This document shows, piece after piece, positions 35,487 through 43,973 of a stretch of 64,000 bases of DNA. The DNA lies in the NCBI GenBank assembly GCA_046331625.1, contig JAXLQL010000034.1:17652-81651 (forward strand), in the 5' to 3' direction. Within the stretch, counting starts at the first letter, position 1; each line of letters begins with the position of its first letter. The position numbers were made by a program, and so were the translations under genes. This DNA is from JAXLQL01 sp046331625 (GTDB lineage: Bacteria; Acidobacteriota; Terriglobia; Bryobacterales; Bryobacteraceae). The notes beneath the pieces are model-generated. The model did not search any database, was not told the origin of the DNA, and worked only from the letters and a program-made list of their open reading frames with translations.

Positions 35487-36101
35487 ATGTCACGGCTGAA
35501 CGTAGTCTTGGAGCCCCGTGGCTGGCTTACGCACTCTTTGACGGGCCAGCACCTCAGCCGCGAGGAGTATCTCGAATTGGTCGCCGCAAACCCCGAGTTG
35601 AGGATGGAGCGCTCGGCAGCCGGCGAGGTTACCATCATGCCTCCAGCGTTCAGCCGAACCGGAAATCAAAATGCGGCACTCTTGCGCCAGGTGGCGGTCT
35701 GGGCCGACGCAGACGGAAACGGTGAGGTGTTCGATTCCTCCACTGGCTTCGATCTTCCGAACGGCTCCAATCGTTCACCCGACGTCTCGTGGGTTCTCCT
35801 CTCGCGTCTGGATCGCTTGACACTGGAAGAGCGAGGCAGCTATTTGCCGCTCTGCCCTGACTTCGTGGCCGAGATACGTTCCAAAAGCGATCGACTCGCC
35901 CCGCTCCAGAACAAAATGCGCGAATACCTCGAGGACGGCGCACGGCTCTGCTGGCTGGTAGATCCGATCGAGAAGAAGGTCCACATCTTCCGGCCTGCAA
36001 CGGCCGTCGAGGTCCTCACCGAGCCAATCCGGGTCGTTGGTGATCCCGAGTTGCCAGGCTTGGTCGTCGACTTCACGCGCATTTGGCACCCCAGGTTCTG
36101 A
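35487..36101 (+). CDS. Uma2 family endonuclease-like protein
   Basis: A 204-residue protein of the Uma2 (PD-(D/E)xK restriction-like) family. The putative catalytic residues are Asp in SPDVSWVL (near 96), Glu and Lys in FVAEIRSKSD (near 130-133). LQNKMREYLEDGARLCWLVDP and VHIFRP are conserved family blocks. Uma2 genes are numerous in Cyanobacteria and Acidobacteria; a nuclease role is presumed but unproven. The ATG at 35487 was chosen over 35397, which lies before the -10 element. Its 3' end overlaps tsaE by 19 bases. Confidence 0.85.
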   Translation: MSRLNVVLEPRGWLTHSLTGQHLSREEYLELVAANPELRMERSAAGEVTIMPPAFSRTGNQNAALLRQVAVWADADGNGEVFDSSTGFDLPNGSNRSPDVSWVLLSRLDRLTLEERGSYLPLCPDFVAEIRSKSDRLAPLQNKMREYLEDGARLCWLVDPIEKKVHIFRPATAVEVLTEPIRVVGDPELPGLVVDFTRIWHPRF

Positions 36102-36529
36102 AACTGGACGCAAAGTTCACCACCTCAACCCCCGCCGAGACCATCGAACTCGGCCGCAAGCTCGCTCTCGACCTGCTTCCTCCTCGCGGACTCGTTCTCT
36201 TGATCGGCAACCTCGGTGCCGGAAAAACGACGCTCGCCAAGGGAATCGCCGAAGGCCGCGGAGCCGTTCCGCAGGATGACGTGTCGAGCCCCACGTTCAC
36301 GCTCATCCATGAGTACGGCGACCCGCCCAAGGTCTATCACATCGATCTCTATCGCCTCGAAGACGCGCGCCAAGTGGGAGCGCTCGGAATCGAGGATCTA
36401 CTCGATTCCGATGCACTCGTCCTAATCGAATGGGGTGAACGCTTCCCCGAACTCTGGCCGCCGGATCACGCCGAAATCCGCATCGAGCGCACCGGCGACG
36501 ATCACCGAATGTTCATGATCCGGTTGTAG
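36083..36529 (+). CDS. tsaE: tRNA threonylcarbamoyladenosine biosynthesis protein TsaE
   Basis: A 148-residue P-loop ATPase that supports TsaB/TsaD in making the t6A modification at A37 of ANN-decoding tRNAs. Walker A is GNLGAGKTT (about 43-51). The switch SSPTFTLIHEY and the HIDLYRL and LIEWGERFP blocks are all family signatures. The start is TTG 36083, inside the end of the Uma2 gene. It is convergent with DUF4760 and overlaps that gene's end by 28 bases. Confidence 0.92.
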   Translation: MAPQVLKLDAKFTTSTPAETIELGRKLALDLLPPRGLVLLIGNLGAGKTTLAKGIAEGRGAVPQDDVSSPTFTLIHEYGDPPKVYHIDLYRLEDARQVGALGIEDLLDSDALVLIEWGERFPELWPPDHAEIRIERTGDDHRMFMIRL

Positions 36530-36954
36530 AACGCCTGATACGATCCCGGGTGGCGATGTTCCAGCCACTCTTTGTACTGCATGGCCACGGTCTCGAGATT
36601 CCGCATCGTGAACGGATCCTTGTTCGACTCACGCAACGCCGGCAGCATCTTCTCGAGCCGGAAATAGACCAGCAGTAACTCGCGGTTCGATTCGAAGAAC
36701 AACTCCGGACTCAACACGCCAGACGTGATGAACGACGCCACCATGTCCCAATACGAAGTCACTTGGCGGAACGACGCATTCTCTTCCGACCCCGGCGGGC
36801 AGGCCTTCTGAAAGTCCTCGAGCGAGTTCGGGAAAAACGATCCGGCATACCACTGCCGGGCCTTGCGCATGCGCTCTTCCCGGCGCATGTCATATAGGCG
36901 AAGGAGCAAGTTGACGTCGTCATACGTGGCCGTGCGGCCCGTTTTTGTTGCCAT
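36502..36954 (-). CDS. DUF4760 domain protein
   Basis: A 150-residue mostly helical soluble protein with the DUF4760 pattern: LLLRLYDMRREERMRKARQW, then ENASFRQVTSYWDMVASFI and ELLLVYFRLEKMLP. Function unknown. A GAGGAG ribosome-binding site precedes the ATG at 36954; an in-frame start at 37386 runs antisense through the SnoaL-like gene and is rejected. It is convergent with tsaE with overlapping 3' ends, and divergent from the SnoaL-like gene. Confidence 0.8.
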   Translation of the reverse strand: MATKTGRTATYDDVNLLLRLYDMRREERMRKARQWYAGSFFPNSLEDFQKACPPGSEENASFRQVTSYWDMVASFITSGVLSPELFFESNRELLLVYFRLEKMLPALRESNKDPFTMRNLETVAMQYKEWLEHRHPGSYQAFYNRIMNIR

Positions 36955-37038
36955 CTCCTCATTGTAGGGCGTGCGCCGGGCGCCGCGCGTCTCGGAACCA
37001 ATGCTGGTGTATACTCGTGAGGCTCGAAGCCCACTCCG

Positions 37039-37464
37039 ATGACGCCGAAACAAATCATCCGAAACTTCCTGAAGACGATGACGCACGGCAAGCCGGGCGA
37101 CCTGACCAAGTTGGTCGCTCCGGACCTCGTCGCCAGTCAAGGCGCCAAGCAAACCAACGGTGCTGCCGCAGCCGAAGCCTATGCGGCGCACTATCGCGAA
37201 ACGTTCTCCAACTGGACTCTCGAGGTGGAACGAGTCATCGCGGAAGGTTCCTGGGTTGCGGTGAAGGGCTACACTACGGGCGTCATTAGCGCCGCTCTGC
37301 CGGACTTCCCCAAGCCAGGAACGCCCGTGTGCATTCCGTGGCTCGCGCACTATCGGATCGTTCGCGGCAAGATCGCCGAAATCCACATGCTGGGCGACAC
37401 CTCGTCGGTCGAGGCCGGCCAGCCGTCCTCGAAGATCCCCCTAGAACCGAAGGTCTCCGTCTAG
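37039..37464 (+). CDS. SnoaL-like / ester cyclase family protein
   Basis: A 141-residue protein of the NTF2-like SnoaL superfamily: LKTMTHGKPGDLTKLVAPDLV, AEAYAAHYRETFSNWTLEVE, VAVKGYTTGVISAALP and the closing WLAHYRIVRGKIAEIHML. Members include polyketide cyclases, but many in soil bacteria are of unknown substrate. It is a single gene; a TATACT hexamer lies about 20 bases before the ATG. A twin-hairpin repeat follows its stop by a few bases and may act at the transcript end. Confidence 0.85.
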   Translation: MTPKQIIRNFLKTMTHGKPGDLTKLVAPDLVASQGAKQTNGAAAAEAYAAHYRETFSNWTLEVERVIAEGSWVAVKGYTTGVISAALPDFPKPGTPVCIPWLAHYRIVRGKIAEIHMLGDTSSVEAGQPSSKIPLEPKVSV

Positions 37465-37471
37465 GGCGGGC

Positions 37472-37511
37472 TGTGGGGCAGGCTTCAGCCTGCGCGGGAC
37501 TTCAGTCCCGC
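37472..37511. repeat. Twin-hairpin intergenic repeat, copy 2
   Basis: GCAGGCTTCAGCCTGC directly followed by GCGGGACTTCAGTCCCGC. It lies between the SnoaL-like gene and the ADOP permease, a few bases after a stop codon. It is nearly identical to copies at 27.4 and 62.7 kb. Confidence 0.88.
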
Positions 37512-37567
37512 CGCTCCGCCCAAGCAACTTGGGAACGAATTCCCGAAGTGCAGCGTCTAAGTCTCGC

Positions 37568-40003
37568 ATGAACGGCGTCGCGAAAGACATCTCCGCCGGT
37601 GTGCGCAGCCTCCGCAAAGATCCCGGACTGGCCATCCTGGCAGTCCTCACCCTGGCCCTCGGCATCGGAGCCAGCACCGCCATCTTCAGCGTCATCTACA
37701 ACGTCCTGCTCGATCCCTTTCCGTACCCCGATGCCGCACGCGTCGTGGCCATCCAAGTCCACGACAAAGAACGAGCGCAGCCCGGTGGCCGCACTTACTA
37801 TCCCCTGCCGGAGTTTCTCGAACTGCGCGACCAGTCCCGCGTTTTTGACCAGATCATCGGCGGCACAGCTTCCGATGTGCTGATGAAAATCGGCGAAGGC
37901 ACGGAGCTCATGATTGGCGGCATGGTTACCGGCAACATGTTTCAGTTCCTCGGAGTGCCCGCCCAACTCGGCCGCCCGTTGACTCCAGACGATGCCAAAC
38001 CCGGCGCGCCTCCGGTCTTCGTGCTCGCATACAAAGCCTGGCTGAAGCACTTCCAACTCGACCCCGGCATCGTCGGCAAGACCTACGTCCTCGACGGCGC
38101 CCCAACCACGCTGGTGGGCATCATGCCGCGCCGCTTCACCAAACAAGGCGCCGACCTCTGGCGGCCAGTCGAGTTGACGCTCGCCGATCCCCGCCTGCGA
38201 AACGATTGGTTCAACTTCCAGGCCAAGGTGAAGCCCGGCGTCACGCATGCCCAGATCGTCGCCGACGTCGAGCCGATCCTGCGGCGGCTGGCGAAACAAT
38301 TCCCGGACAACTATCCGAAAAACTTCAGCGTCGAAGTCGTCACCTGGCTCGACTCGCTGGTCGGCCAGTTCCGCAAGACCCTTTACACGCTGGCCGCCGC
38401 CGTGGGACTGCTGCTCCTGATCGCGTGCAGCAACGTGGCCAACATGCTGCTCGCGAAAGCATCGGCCCGCGAGCGCGAAATGGCCATTCGCTCGTCCATC
38501 GGCGCGTCGCGCGGACGCTTGGTGCGGCAGTTGCTGGTCGAAAGCATCGTGCTGGCAGTGGCCGGCGCGGCATTGGGATGCGCCTGTGCGTATGGCGGCG
38601 TCGCGTGGCTGGCCGCGTTGATCCCGGAAGGAACCATTCCGCGCGAGGTGGAGATCAAGCTGAATCCGGCCGTGCTTTTGTTCAGTCTCGTCCTCAGCGT
38701 ATTCACCGCCCTCCTGTTCGGCCTTGCACCTGCGCTGCAGACAGTGGGAAACAATCTCGTGGAGCCGTTGAAGGATTCGGGCAAGGGCGCGGGCTCTGGT
38801 TTCCGCCGGGGGAAAACGCGCAGCGCGTTGGTCGTCGTGGAAGTGGCGCTGTCGATCGTGCTGCTGACCGGCGCCGGGCTCCTCATGCGCAGCTTCATCA
38901 AGCTCCAAACCGTGGACCTCGGCTTCCAGCCCGAAGGCGTAGTGGCTGCCCGATTGCCGTTGCCCAGGGCGCAATACGCCACCGTCGAGTCGCAACAGCG
39001 ATTCTTCGAGCGGGTTTTGCTCCGAGCCAAGGCGCTGCCGGGAGTCGTGGCCGCCACTGAGACCAGCTCTCTGCCGCCCTATGGCGGAATCGGATCCGAG
39101 CTCGAGTTCGCCGGACAACCGCAAGCCAACGAGAAGAAGCGCGGAATCTTTCAGCTCTCCAGCGAAGGCTATTTCTCGACGCTCGGAATCAAGCTCATCG
39201 GCGGAAGGCTGTTGACCGAGACCGAAGTCGCGGGGGCACGGAAGGTGGCCGTCGTGAATCAGACGCTCGCTCAGAAGTATTTTCCCAACACGAGCCCCAT
39301 CGGCCGTTTCGTGCGGGTGAAGTTCCTCGAGACGTTTCCAGACGCGAAGCTGCCGAACGCACTGTTCGAAATCGTGGGTGTGGTTGCTGACGCCAAGAAC
39401 CAAGGATTGCAGGATCCGGTAGAGCCCGAGTTGTTCATTCCCTATACGGTCACCGGCGTGTTCGGACGCGGCATCCTCGTGAAGACGGCCGGCAATCCCG
39501 CCGCCTTGCTCACCTCACTGCGCCGGGAAATCTGGGCCGTGGACCGTGGCGTGGCCCTGACTCTCACTGGCACGCTCACCGATTTCATGCGCGACTTCTC
39601 CTACGCGCAACCCCGGTTCACGCTCATCCTCCTCGGCGCTTTTGCCGTGTCTGGACTCGTGCTCGTCGCTATCGGCGTCTACAGCATGATCGCCTACACC
39701 GTGTCGCGCCAGACCCACGAAATCGGAATCCGCGTAGCAATCGGAGCCGCCAGTTCCGACGTCATGCGCATGGTGCTGTGGGCCGGCGGGCGCCTGATCC
39801 TGCTCGGAGCGGCCGCGGGCACGCTGCTCGCCTTGGCCGTCTCCCGCGTATTGGCAAGCGAGTTGTGGTCCGTGTCACCGTATGACCCGCTGACAATGGG
39901 CGCCGTCATCGTGCTGATTGCACTGGTCGGCCTGCTCGCCTGTTACGTGCCAGCCGTGCGTGCAACCCGAGTCGACCCGCTCGTCGCGCTCCGATACGAA
40001 TAG
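37568..40003 (+). CDS. ADOP-type ABC transporter permease (MacB/FtsX-like, duplicated)
   Basis: An 811-residue membrane protein. The first half has a MacB-type periplasmic core (about 18-240) and an FtsX domain with LLIACSNVANMLLAKASAR. The second half repeats the periplasmic core and ends in a second FtsX domain (about 685-800). This is the layout of 'acidobacterial duplicated orphan permeases', which lack a cognate ATPase gene nearby, as here. The N-terminal DISAGVRSLRKDPGLAILAV is a family signature. The ATG at 37568 is used; TTG/GTG alternatives lie upstream to 37529. Substrate unknown. Confidence 0.9.
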   Translation: MNGVAKDISAGVRSLRKDPGLAILAVLTLALGIGASTAIFSVIYNVLLDPFPYPDAARVVAIQVHDKERAQPGGRTYYPLPEFLELRDQSRVFDQIIGGTASDVLMKIGEGTELMIGGMVTGNMFQFLGVPAQLGRPLTPDDAKPGAPPVFVLAYKAWLKHFQLDPGIVGKTYVLDGAPTTLVGIMPRRFTKQGADLWRPVELTLADPRLRNDWFNFQAKVKPGVTHAQIVADVEPILRRLAKQFPDNYPKNFSVEVVTWLDSLVGQFRKTLYTLAAAVGLLLLIACSNVANMLLAKASAREREMAIRSSIGASRGRLVRQLLVESIVLAVAGAALGCACAYGGVAWLAALIPEGTIPREVEIKLNPAVLLFSLVLSVFTALLFGLAPALQTVGNNLVEPLKDSGKGAGSGFRRGKTRSALVVVEVALSIVLLTGAGLLMRSFIKLQTVDLGFQPEGVVAARLPLPRAQYATVESQQRFFERVLLRAKALPGVVAATETSSLPPYGGIGSELEFAGQPQANEKKRGIFQLSSEGYFSTLGIKLIGGRLLTETEVAGARKVAVVNQTLAQKYFPNTSPIGRFVRVKFLETFPDAKLPNALFEIVGVVADAKNQGLQDPVEPELFIPYTVTGVFGRGILVKTAGNPAALLTSLRREIWAVDRGVALTLTGTLTDFMRDFSYAQPRFTLILLGAFAVSGLVLVAIGVYSMIAYTVSRQTHEIGIRVAIGAASSDVMRMVLWAGGRLILLGAAAGTLLALAVSRVLASELWSVSPYDPLTMGAVIVLIALVGLLACYVPAVRATRVDPLVALRYE

Positions 40004-40014
40004 CAAAAGAAAAT

Positions 40015-40047
40015 GAGCCCGAATCCGAGGGAGGTGGATTCGGGCTC
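40015..40047 (-). terminator. Intrinsic terminator of the PEP-CTERM gene
   Basis: A perfect 12-base stem, GAGCCCGAATCC / GGATTCGGGCTC, with a nine-base loop. On the minus strand it is followed by ATTTTCTTTT, which suits the PEP-CTERM gene ending at 40065. It may also stop convergent transcription from the ADOP gene ending at 40003, but it has no T-run on the plus strand. Confidence 0.7.
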
Positions 40048-40064
40048 GAAGAGTTGCTGGAGAG

Positions 40065-40799
40065 TCAAATCAATCCGCGGCGGCGCTTCAGATACAACGC
40101 GCCGATGCCCGCGCCGGTCAAAGCCAGCGTCGCCGGCTCCGGAATTCCAGGAGGCGCGTCGTCGGTCTTGGCTTGCAGGATATCGAGTTGTGCATCGAGT
40201 CCTGAAGAACCCTGGATGCCGAGCGTGATTGCCTTCACGTTGGCGAAGTTCACGCCCGCGAAGCTCGCGTACGGAATCGAGCTCAGCGTGAACGGCGTGG
40301 CGCCGAATCCGAGCGCCGGCAGGTTGAAGCTTGCCGAGGCGTTGCCCGTGCCCGAGTAGATGGTCAGGGTCACCGTTCCGGCCAAGTCCGACCGCGACAG
40401 AAATTCGAATCGCGGATTCGAACCGGCAATCTGCAGGTTCAGGTTCAGTCCCTGGCTGTTGACGTTGTCGGTGCCGCCATCGTAGAGCACCAGCAGGTTT
40501 ACCAGGTCATTGGCGGCCACGCTGAACTCGAGAATGTCGGGGTTCGGCGCCGCGCCACTGTTCACCTTACTCTGGTCAGTACCGGTGCCGAAGGTTCGGG
40601 TCAGCATGATGTTGCGTGCGCCGCCGGCCGACGCAGCTCCCGTCACTACCCCAGTGTCAGCCGTGGTGTTCGGCGGGGATGACCCACCACTGATTGTCAC
40701 GGACTGCGTAGTGGTGAACGAATCGATAATCACGGTAGCAGCATTTGCTTGCATGGCGACCAGCGCTGCTCCGGCTAAAACTATGTAGGGTATCCTCAC
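40065..40799 (-). CDS. PEP-CTERM sorting-domain exported protein
   Basis: A 244-residue exported protein. The signal peptide (VRIPYIVLAGAALVAMQANA) starts at GTG 40799 with a strong GAGGAGG ribosome-binding site; the longer frame to 40928 lacks a better start. The body is a beta-rich domain (TVTLTIYSGTGNASASFNLP). The C-terminal sorting tag is IPEPATLALTGAGIGALYLK followed by a basic tail (RRR). PEP-CTERM proteins are processed by exosortase and archaeosortase-like enzymes for surface attachment. No exosortase gene is in this window. Its function is otherwise unknown. Confidence 0.88.
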   Translation of the reverse strand: MRIPYIVLAGAALVAMQANAATVIIDSFTTTQSVTISGGSSPPNTTADTGVVTGAASAGGARNIMLTRTFGTGTDQSKVNSGAAPNPDILEFSVAANDLVNLLVLYDGGTDNVNSQGLNLNLQIAGSNPRFEFLSRSDLAGTVTLTIYSGTGNASASFNLPALGFGATPFTLSSIPYASFAGVNFANVKAITLGIQGSSGLDAQLDILQAKTDDAPPGIPEPATLALTGAGIGALYLKRRRGLI

Positions 40800-41042
40800 T
40801 CTTGGGATCCTCCTCACAAGATCCCTCCTCTGGGGCCCTTGGGAACCCCGAACGGAGGCAGGACACCCCTCGAATGAGGGGATGACAGTCCTGGAGGCGA
40901 GCATAGCCCGATTCCACCGTCCCGTCAATGTCTAATTTTCGATAAGTACTGATAGATCAGCCTATTCCGCCTAGTACCGTAAGCGCTGCTACACTCGAAA
41001 CCCGCATCCCGCGGGTACCGCTGTGATAACCTAGTAGGTCCC

Positions 41043-42401
41043 GTGGTCGTTTCCCGCCCGCACTGGACTCCCCAATCCTGGCAAGCCAAACTGGCTCTCC
41101 AGCAGCCCACCTACCGGTCCGCCGAAGCCCTGAGTGATGTGGTCGAACAACTGGCCGCGCTCCCGCCCTTGGTTACTTCCTGGGAAGTGGCCGCCCTCAA
41201 GGGCCAACTTGCGGAAGCGGCCCTCGGCAAGCGATTCGTCCTCCAAGGCGGTGACTGCGCCGAGCGGTTCGCCGATTGCAGTCCGCCCTCGATCGCCAAC
41301 AAACTCAAGATCCTGCTCCAGATGAGCCTGGTGCTCATTCATGGATGCAAGAAGCCGGTCACGCGCATGGGGCGCTTTGCCGGACAATATTCCAAGCCCC
41401 GTTCTGACGACAACGAAACGCGCAACGGCGTCACCCTGCCGAGCTATCGCGGTGACAACATCAACCGGCCGGGATTCACCCCCGAAGACCGCGAGCCCGA
41501 CCCCATGCTGCTGCTGCGGGGCTATGAGCGGGCCGCGTTGACCCTGAACTTCATCCGTTCGCTCGTGCGCGGCGGGTTCGCCGACCTCCACCATCCCGAA
41601 TACTGGAACCTCCCGTTCGTTCACAAATCACCGGAATCGTCGGAGTATCAACGGATCGTCGCCAGCGTCGCCGAGTCGCTCCGCTTCATGGAGAATGTGC
41701 TCGGAGTCCACTCGGCTCCCATCGAGTGGGTGGATTTCTACACCTGCCACGAAGCGCTGCATCTCCACTACGAACAGGCGCAGACGCACAAGGTGCCGCA
41801 CCGCGCGGGCTGGTTCAATCTGTCGACGCACTTCCCGTGGATCGGAATGCGCACCGCCGATCCCGATGGCGCCCACGTCGAGTATTTCCGCGGAATCGAG
41901 AACCCGATCGGCATCAAGATCGGCCCGTCGGTGACGCGCGAGCAACTGCTGCGTCTCCTTGACGAACTTCATCCGCGCGACGAGCCCGGCCGGCTGACGC
42001 TGATCCACCGCCTGGGCCGCAACAAGATTGCCGATCATCTGCCGCGCATCGTCGACATCGTGCGCGAGTCTGGCAAACGCGTCGCCTGGATCTGTGACCC
42101 CATGCACGGCAACACGCAGATGACGTCGGCGGGGCTCAAGACGCGCCGCTTCGACGACATCCTTTGGGAGCTCGAGCAAGCGTTCGCCATCCACACCGCG
42201 CTGGGCAGCCACATGGGCGGTGTGCACTTCGAGCTCACCGGCGAAGACGTCACTGAATGCGTGGGCGGCGCGGCCGGAATCACCGAGGCTGATTTGCACG
42301 ACAACTATCGCACTGAAGTCGATCCGCGGCTCAACTCCGATCAGGCTCTCGAACTCGCTCTGCTGATCGCACGGCAAATGATGTCTCCCGGGCGGGCCTG
42401 A
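41043..42401 (+). CDS. 3-deoxy-7-phosphoheptulonate synthase, class II (DAHP synthase)
   Basis: A 452-residue plant/Mycobacterium-type (class II) DAHP synthase, the first enzyme of the shikimate pathway, joining phosphoenolpyruvate and erythrose 4-phosphate. Seen: LQGGDCAERF with metal-ligand Cys72, RMGRFAGQYSKPRS, HRAGWFNLSTHFPWIG, HRLGRNKIADHLP and CDPMHGNTQMT. The start is GTG 41043. It is 27 bases upstream of an NtrC-type gene, but that gene has its own -10, so linkage is uncertain. Confidence 0.93.
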   Translation: MVVSRPHWTPQSWQAKLALQQPTYRSAEALSDVVEQLAALPPLVTSWEVAALKGQLAEAALGKRFVLQGGDCAERFADCSPPSIANKLKILLQMSLVLIHGCKKPVTRMGRFAGQYSKPRSDDNETRNGVTLPSYRGDNINRPGFTPEDREPDPMLLLRGYERAALTLNFIRSLVRGGFADLHHPEYWNLPFVHKSPESSEYQRIVASVAESLRFMENVLGVHSAPIEWVDFYTCHEALHLHYEQAQTHKVPHRAGWFNLSTHFPWIGMRTADPDGAHVEYFRGIENPIGIKIGPSVTREQLLRLLDELHPRDEPGRLTLIHRLGRNKIADHLPRIVDIVRESGKRVAWICDPMHGNTQMTSAGLKTRRFDDILWELEQAFAIHTALGSHMGGVHFELTGEDVTECVGGAAGITEADLHDNYRTEVDPRLNSDQALELALLIARQMMSPGRA

Positions 42402-42416
42402 CGCGCCCTGAACGAC

Positions 42417-42422
42417 TACACT
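42417..42422 (+). promoter_or_regulatory. -10 element of the NtrC-family gene (leaderless type)
   Basis: TACACT lies six bases before the ATG at 42429 in the short gap after the DAHP synthase gene. No Shine-Dalgarno sequence is present. Confidence 0.45.
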
Positions 42423-42428
42423 GTACTT

Positions 42429-43883
42429 ATGCCCGAAGCCTCCCCCACTGCCACCCGGGTGCTGATTGCCGACGACGAGGAGAACCAACGGCTCGGTTTG
42501 GCCTCGATGGTTTCGGCGTGGGGTTTCAAAGCCGAGACGGCTTGCGACGGCCAGGAAGCGCTCGACAAAGCCGCCGACTTCGAACCCGACATCCTGCTGA
42601 CCGACATGATGATGCCGCGCATGGATGGCTCGGAGCTTTTGCGGCGCCTGGCCGCCGCCGGCTACCGGATTCCGGCCATCGTCATCACGGCGTTCGGGAA
42701 CATCGAAACCGCGGTTGCCACCATTCACGAACTCGGCGCGTTCTGGTTCCTGGAAAAGCCGATCCAGCCGCAGGTGCTGCGTTTCCTTCTCGAACGAGCC
42801 GCCGCGCACGGCAAGCTGGCCGAGGAAGCCGAACGGCTCCACCGCCAACTTTCCTATCAGGGCGTGCTTGGCGAACTCGTCGGTAGCTCCGACGCGATGC
42901 ACCAGGTGTTCTCGCTGATTCAGCAGGTAGCTCCCACCAAAGCGGCCGTGCTCGTCACCGGAGAAAGCGGCACAGGCAAGGAAATGGTGGCTCGCGCCAT
43001 CCATCAATTGAGCCCGCGCAGCAGCGGTCCTTTCGTGGCCATCAACTGCGCCGCTCTCCCCGAAACGCTCATGGAAAGCGAGCTCTTCGGTCACGAGAAG
43101 GGCGCATTCACCGGCGCCGTCGAGCGCCGCTCCGGCTGCTTCGAACTCGCCCAGGGCGGTACGCTCCTGCTCGACGAACTGGCGGAAATGCCCGTCGGCA
43201 CCCAAGCCAAGCTCCTCCGCGTACTCGAGGATTCGCGCGTGCGCCGGCTCGGCGGAAAAACAGAAACCGTCGTCGACGTGCGCGTCGTCGCGGCCACCAA
43301 TCGCCCTCCCGAGGAAGCCATCAAAAAGGGCATGCTCCGCGAGGACCTCTACTACCGGCTCAACGTTTTCGGTCTCGAACTGCCTCCCCTGCGCCGCCGC
43401 CTCGAGGATGTTCCCGCCCTGACCGAAGCCATTCTGCGCGACCTCAACCAGAAACACGGCATTCGCGTCACGGGAGTGGATACGGAAGTTCTGGCTCGCC
43501 TGCAGCGGCACACGTGGCCCGGCAACGTGCGCGAGCTCCGCAACGTGCTCGAGCGCGCCGCCATCGTCGCCGGATCGGGTTCGATCCAAGTGCAGCATCT
43601 CCCCGCCGGACTCGGCGTCGTCGCTCCGCCGCCCGCACCCTCGCAGCCGGCTCCAGCGGCCGCTCCTGCCCAGCCAGACTCCGAGTGCATCCAGGTCCCC
43701 GTCGGCACCACCGTCGAGCAGGCCGAGAAATCGCTCATCCTCTTGACGCTCGCCCACACCAAGAACAACAAGACGCGCGCCGCGGAAATCCTCGGAATCA
43801 GCTTGAAGACGCTGTTCAACAAACTCAAGGAATACGGTTCCGCAACCCCGCCGGCCGAGCCGGAAGCTCCGGCGGCTCATTGA
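42429..43883 (+). CDS. NtrC-family sigma-54-dependent response regulator
   Basis: A 484-residue activator. The receiver has Asp15-Asp16 and phospho-acceptor Asp59 (LLTDMMMP). The AAA+ core has Walker A GESGTGKE (Lys184), the sigma-54 contact loop GAFTGA at 225-230, and Walker B GGTLLLDELAEM. A proline/alanine-rich linker (about 395-420) leads to a Fis-type helix-turn-helix (NNKTRAAEILGISLKTLFNK). It activates sigma-54 promoters on phosphorylation. The histidine kinase gene follows after about 90 bases and is the likely partner. Confidence 0.93.
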   Translation: MPEASPTATRVLIADDEENQRLGLASMVSAWGFKAETACDGQEALDKAADFEPDILLTDMMMPRMDGSELLRRLAAAGYRIPAIVITAFGNIETAVATIHELGAFWFLEKPIQPQVLRFLLERAAAHGKLAEEAERLHRQLSYQGVLGELVGSSDAMHQVFSLIQQVAPTKAAVLVTGESGTGKEMVARAIHQLSPRSSGPFVAINCAALPETLMESELFGHEKGAFTGAVERRSGCFELAQGGTLLLDELAEMPVGTQAKLLRVLEDSRVRRLGGKTETVVDVRVVAATNRPPEEAIKKGMLREDLYYRLNVFGLELPPLRRRLEDVPALTEAILRDLNQKHGIRVTGVDTEVLARLQRHTWPGNVRELRNVLERAAIVAGSGSIQVQHLPAGLGVVAPPPAPSQPAPAAAPAQPDSECIQVPVGTTVEQAEKSLILLTLAHTKNNKTRAAEILGISLKTLFNKLKEYGSATPPAEPEAPAAH

Positions 43884-43973
43884 GGGATCGCGCCATGACG
43901 TACCTTCGGCTCGAGATCAGCGCAAACACCATCGCATCCGGCGTGGCACGGCAATTGCTGATGTAACATTTCC

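Noticed and set aside
37502..39403. A 633-codon minus-strand open frame
   Set aside because: It lies antisense to the ADOP permease, has no domain, and reflects GC-rich third positions in the real gene.
41628..43880. A 750-codon minus-strand open frame
   Set aside because: It is antisense to the DAHP synthase and NtrC genes, whose motifs are clear; the composition is low-complexity and charge-rich.
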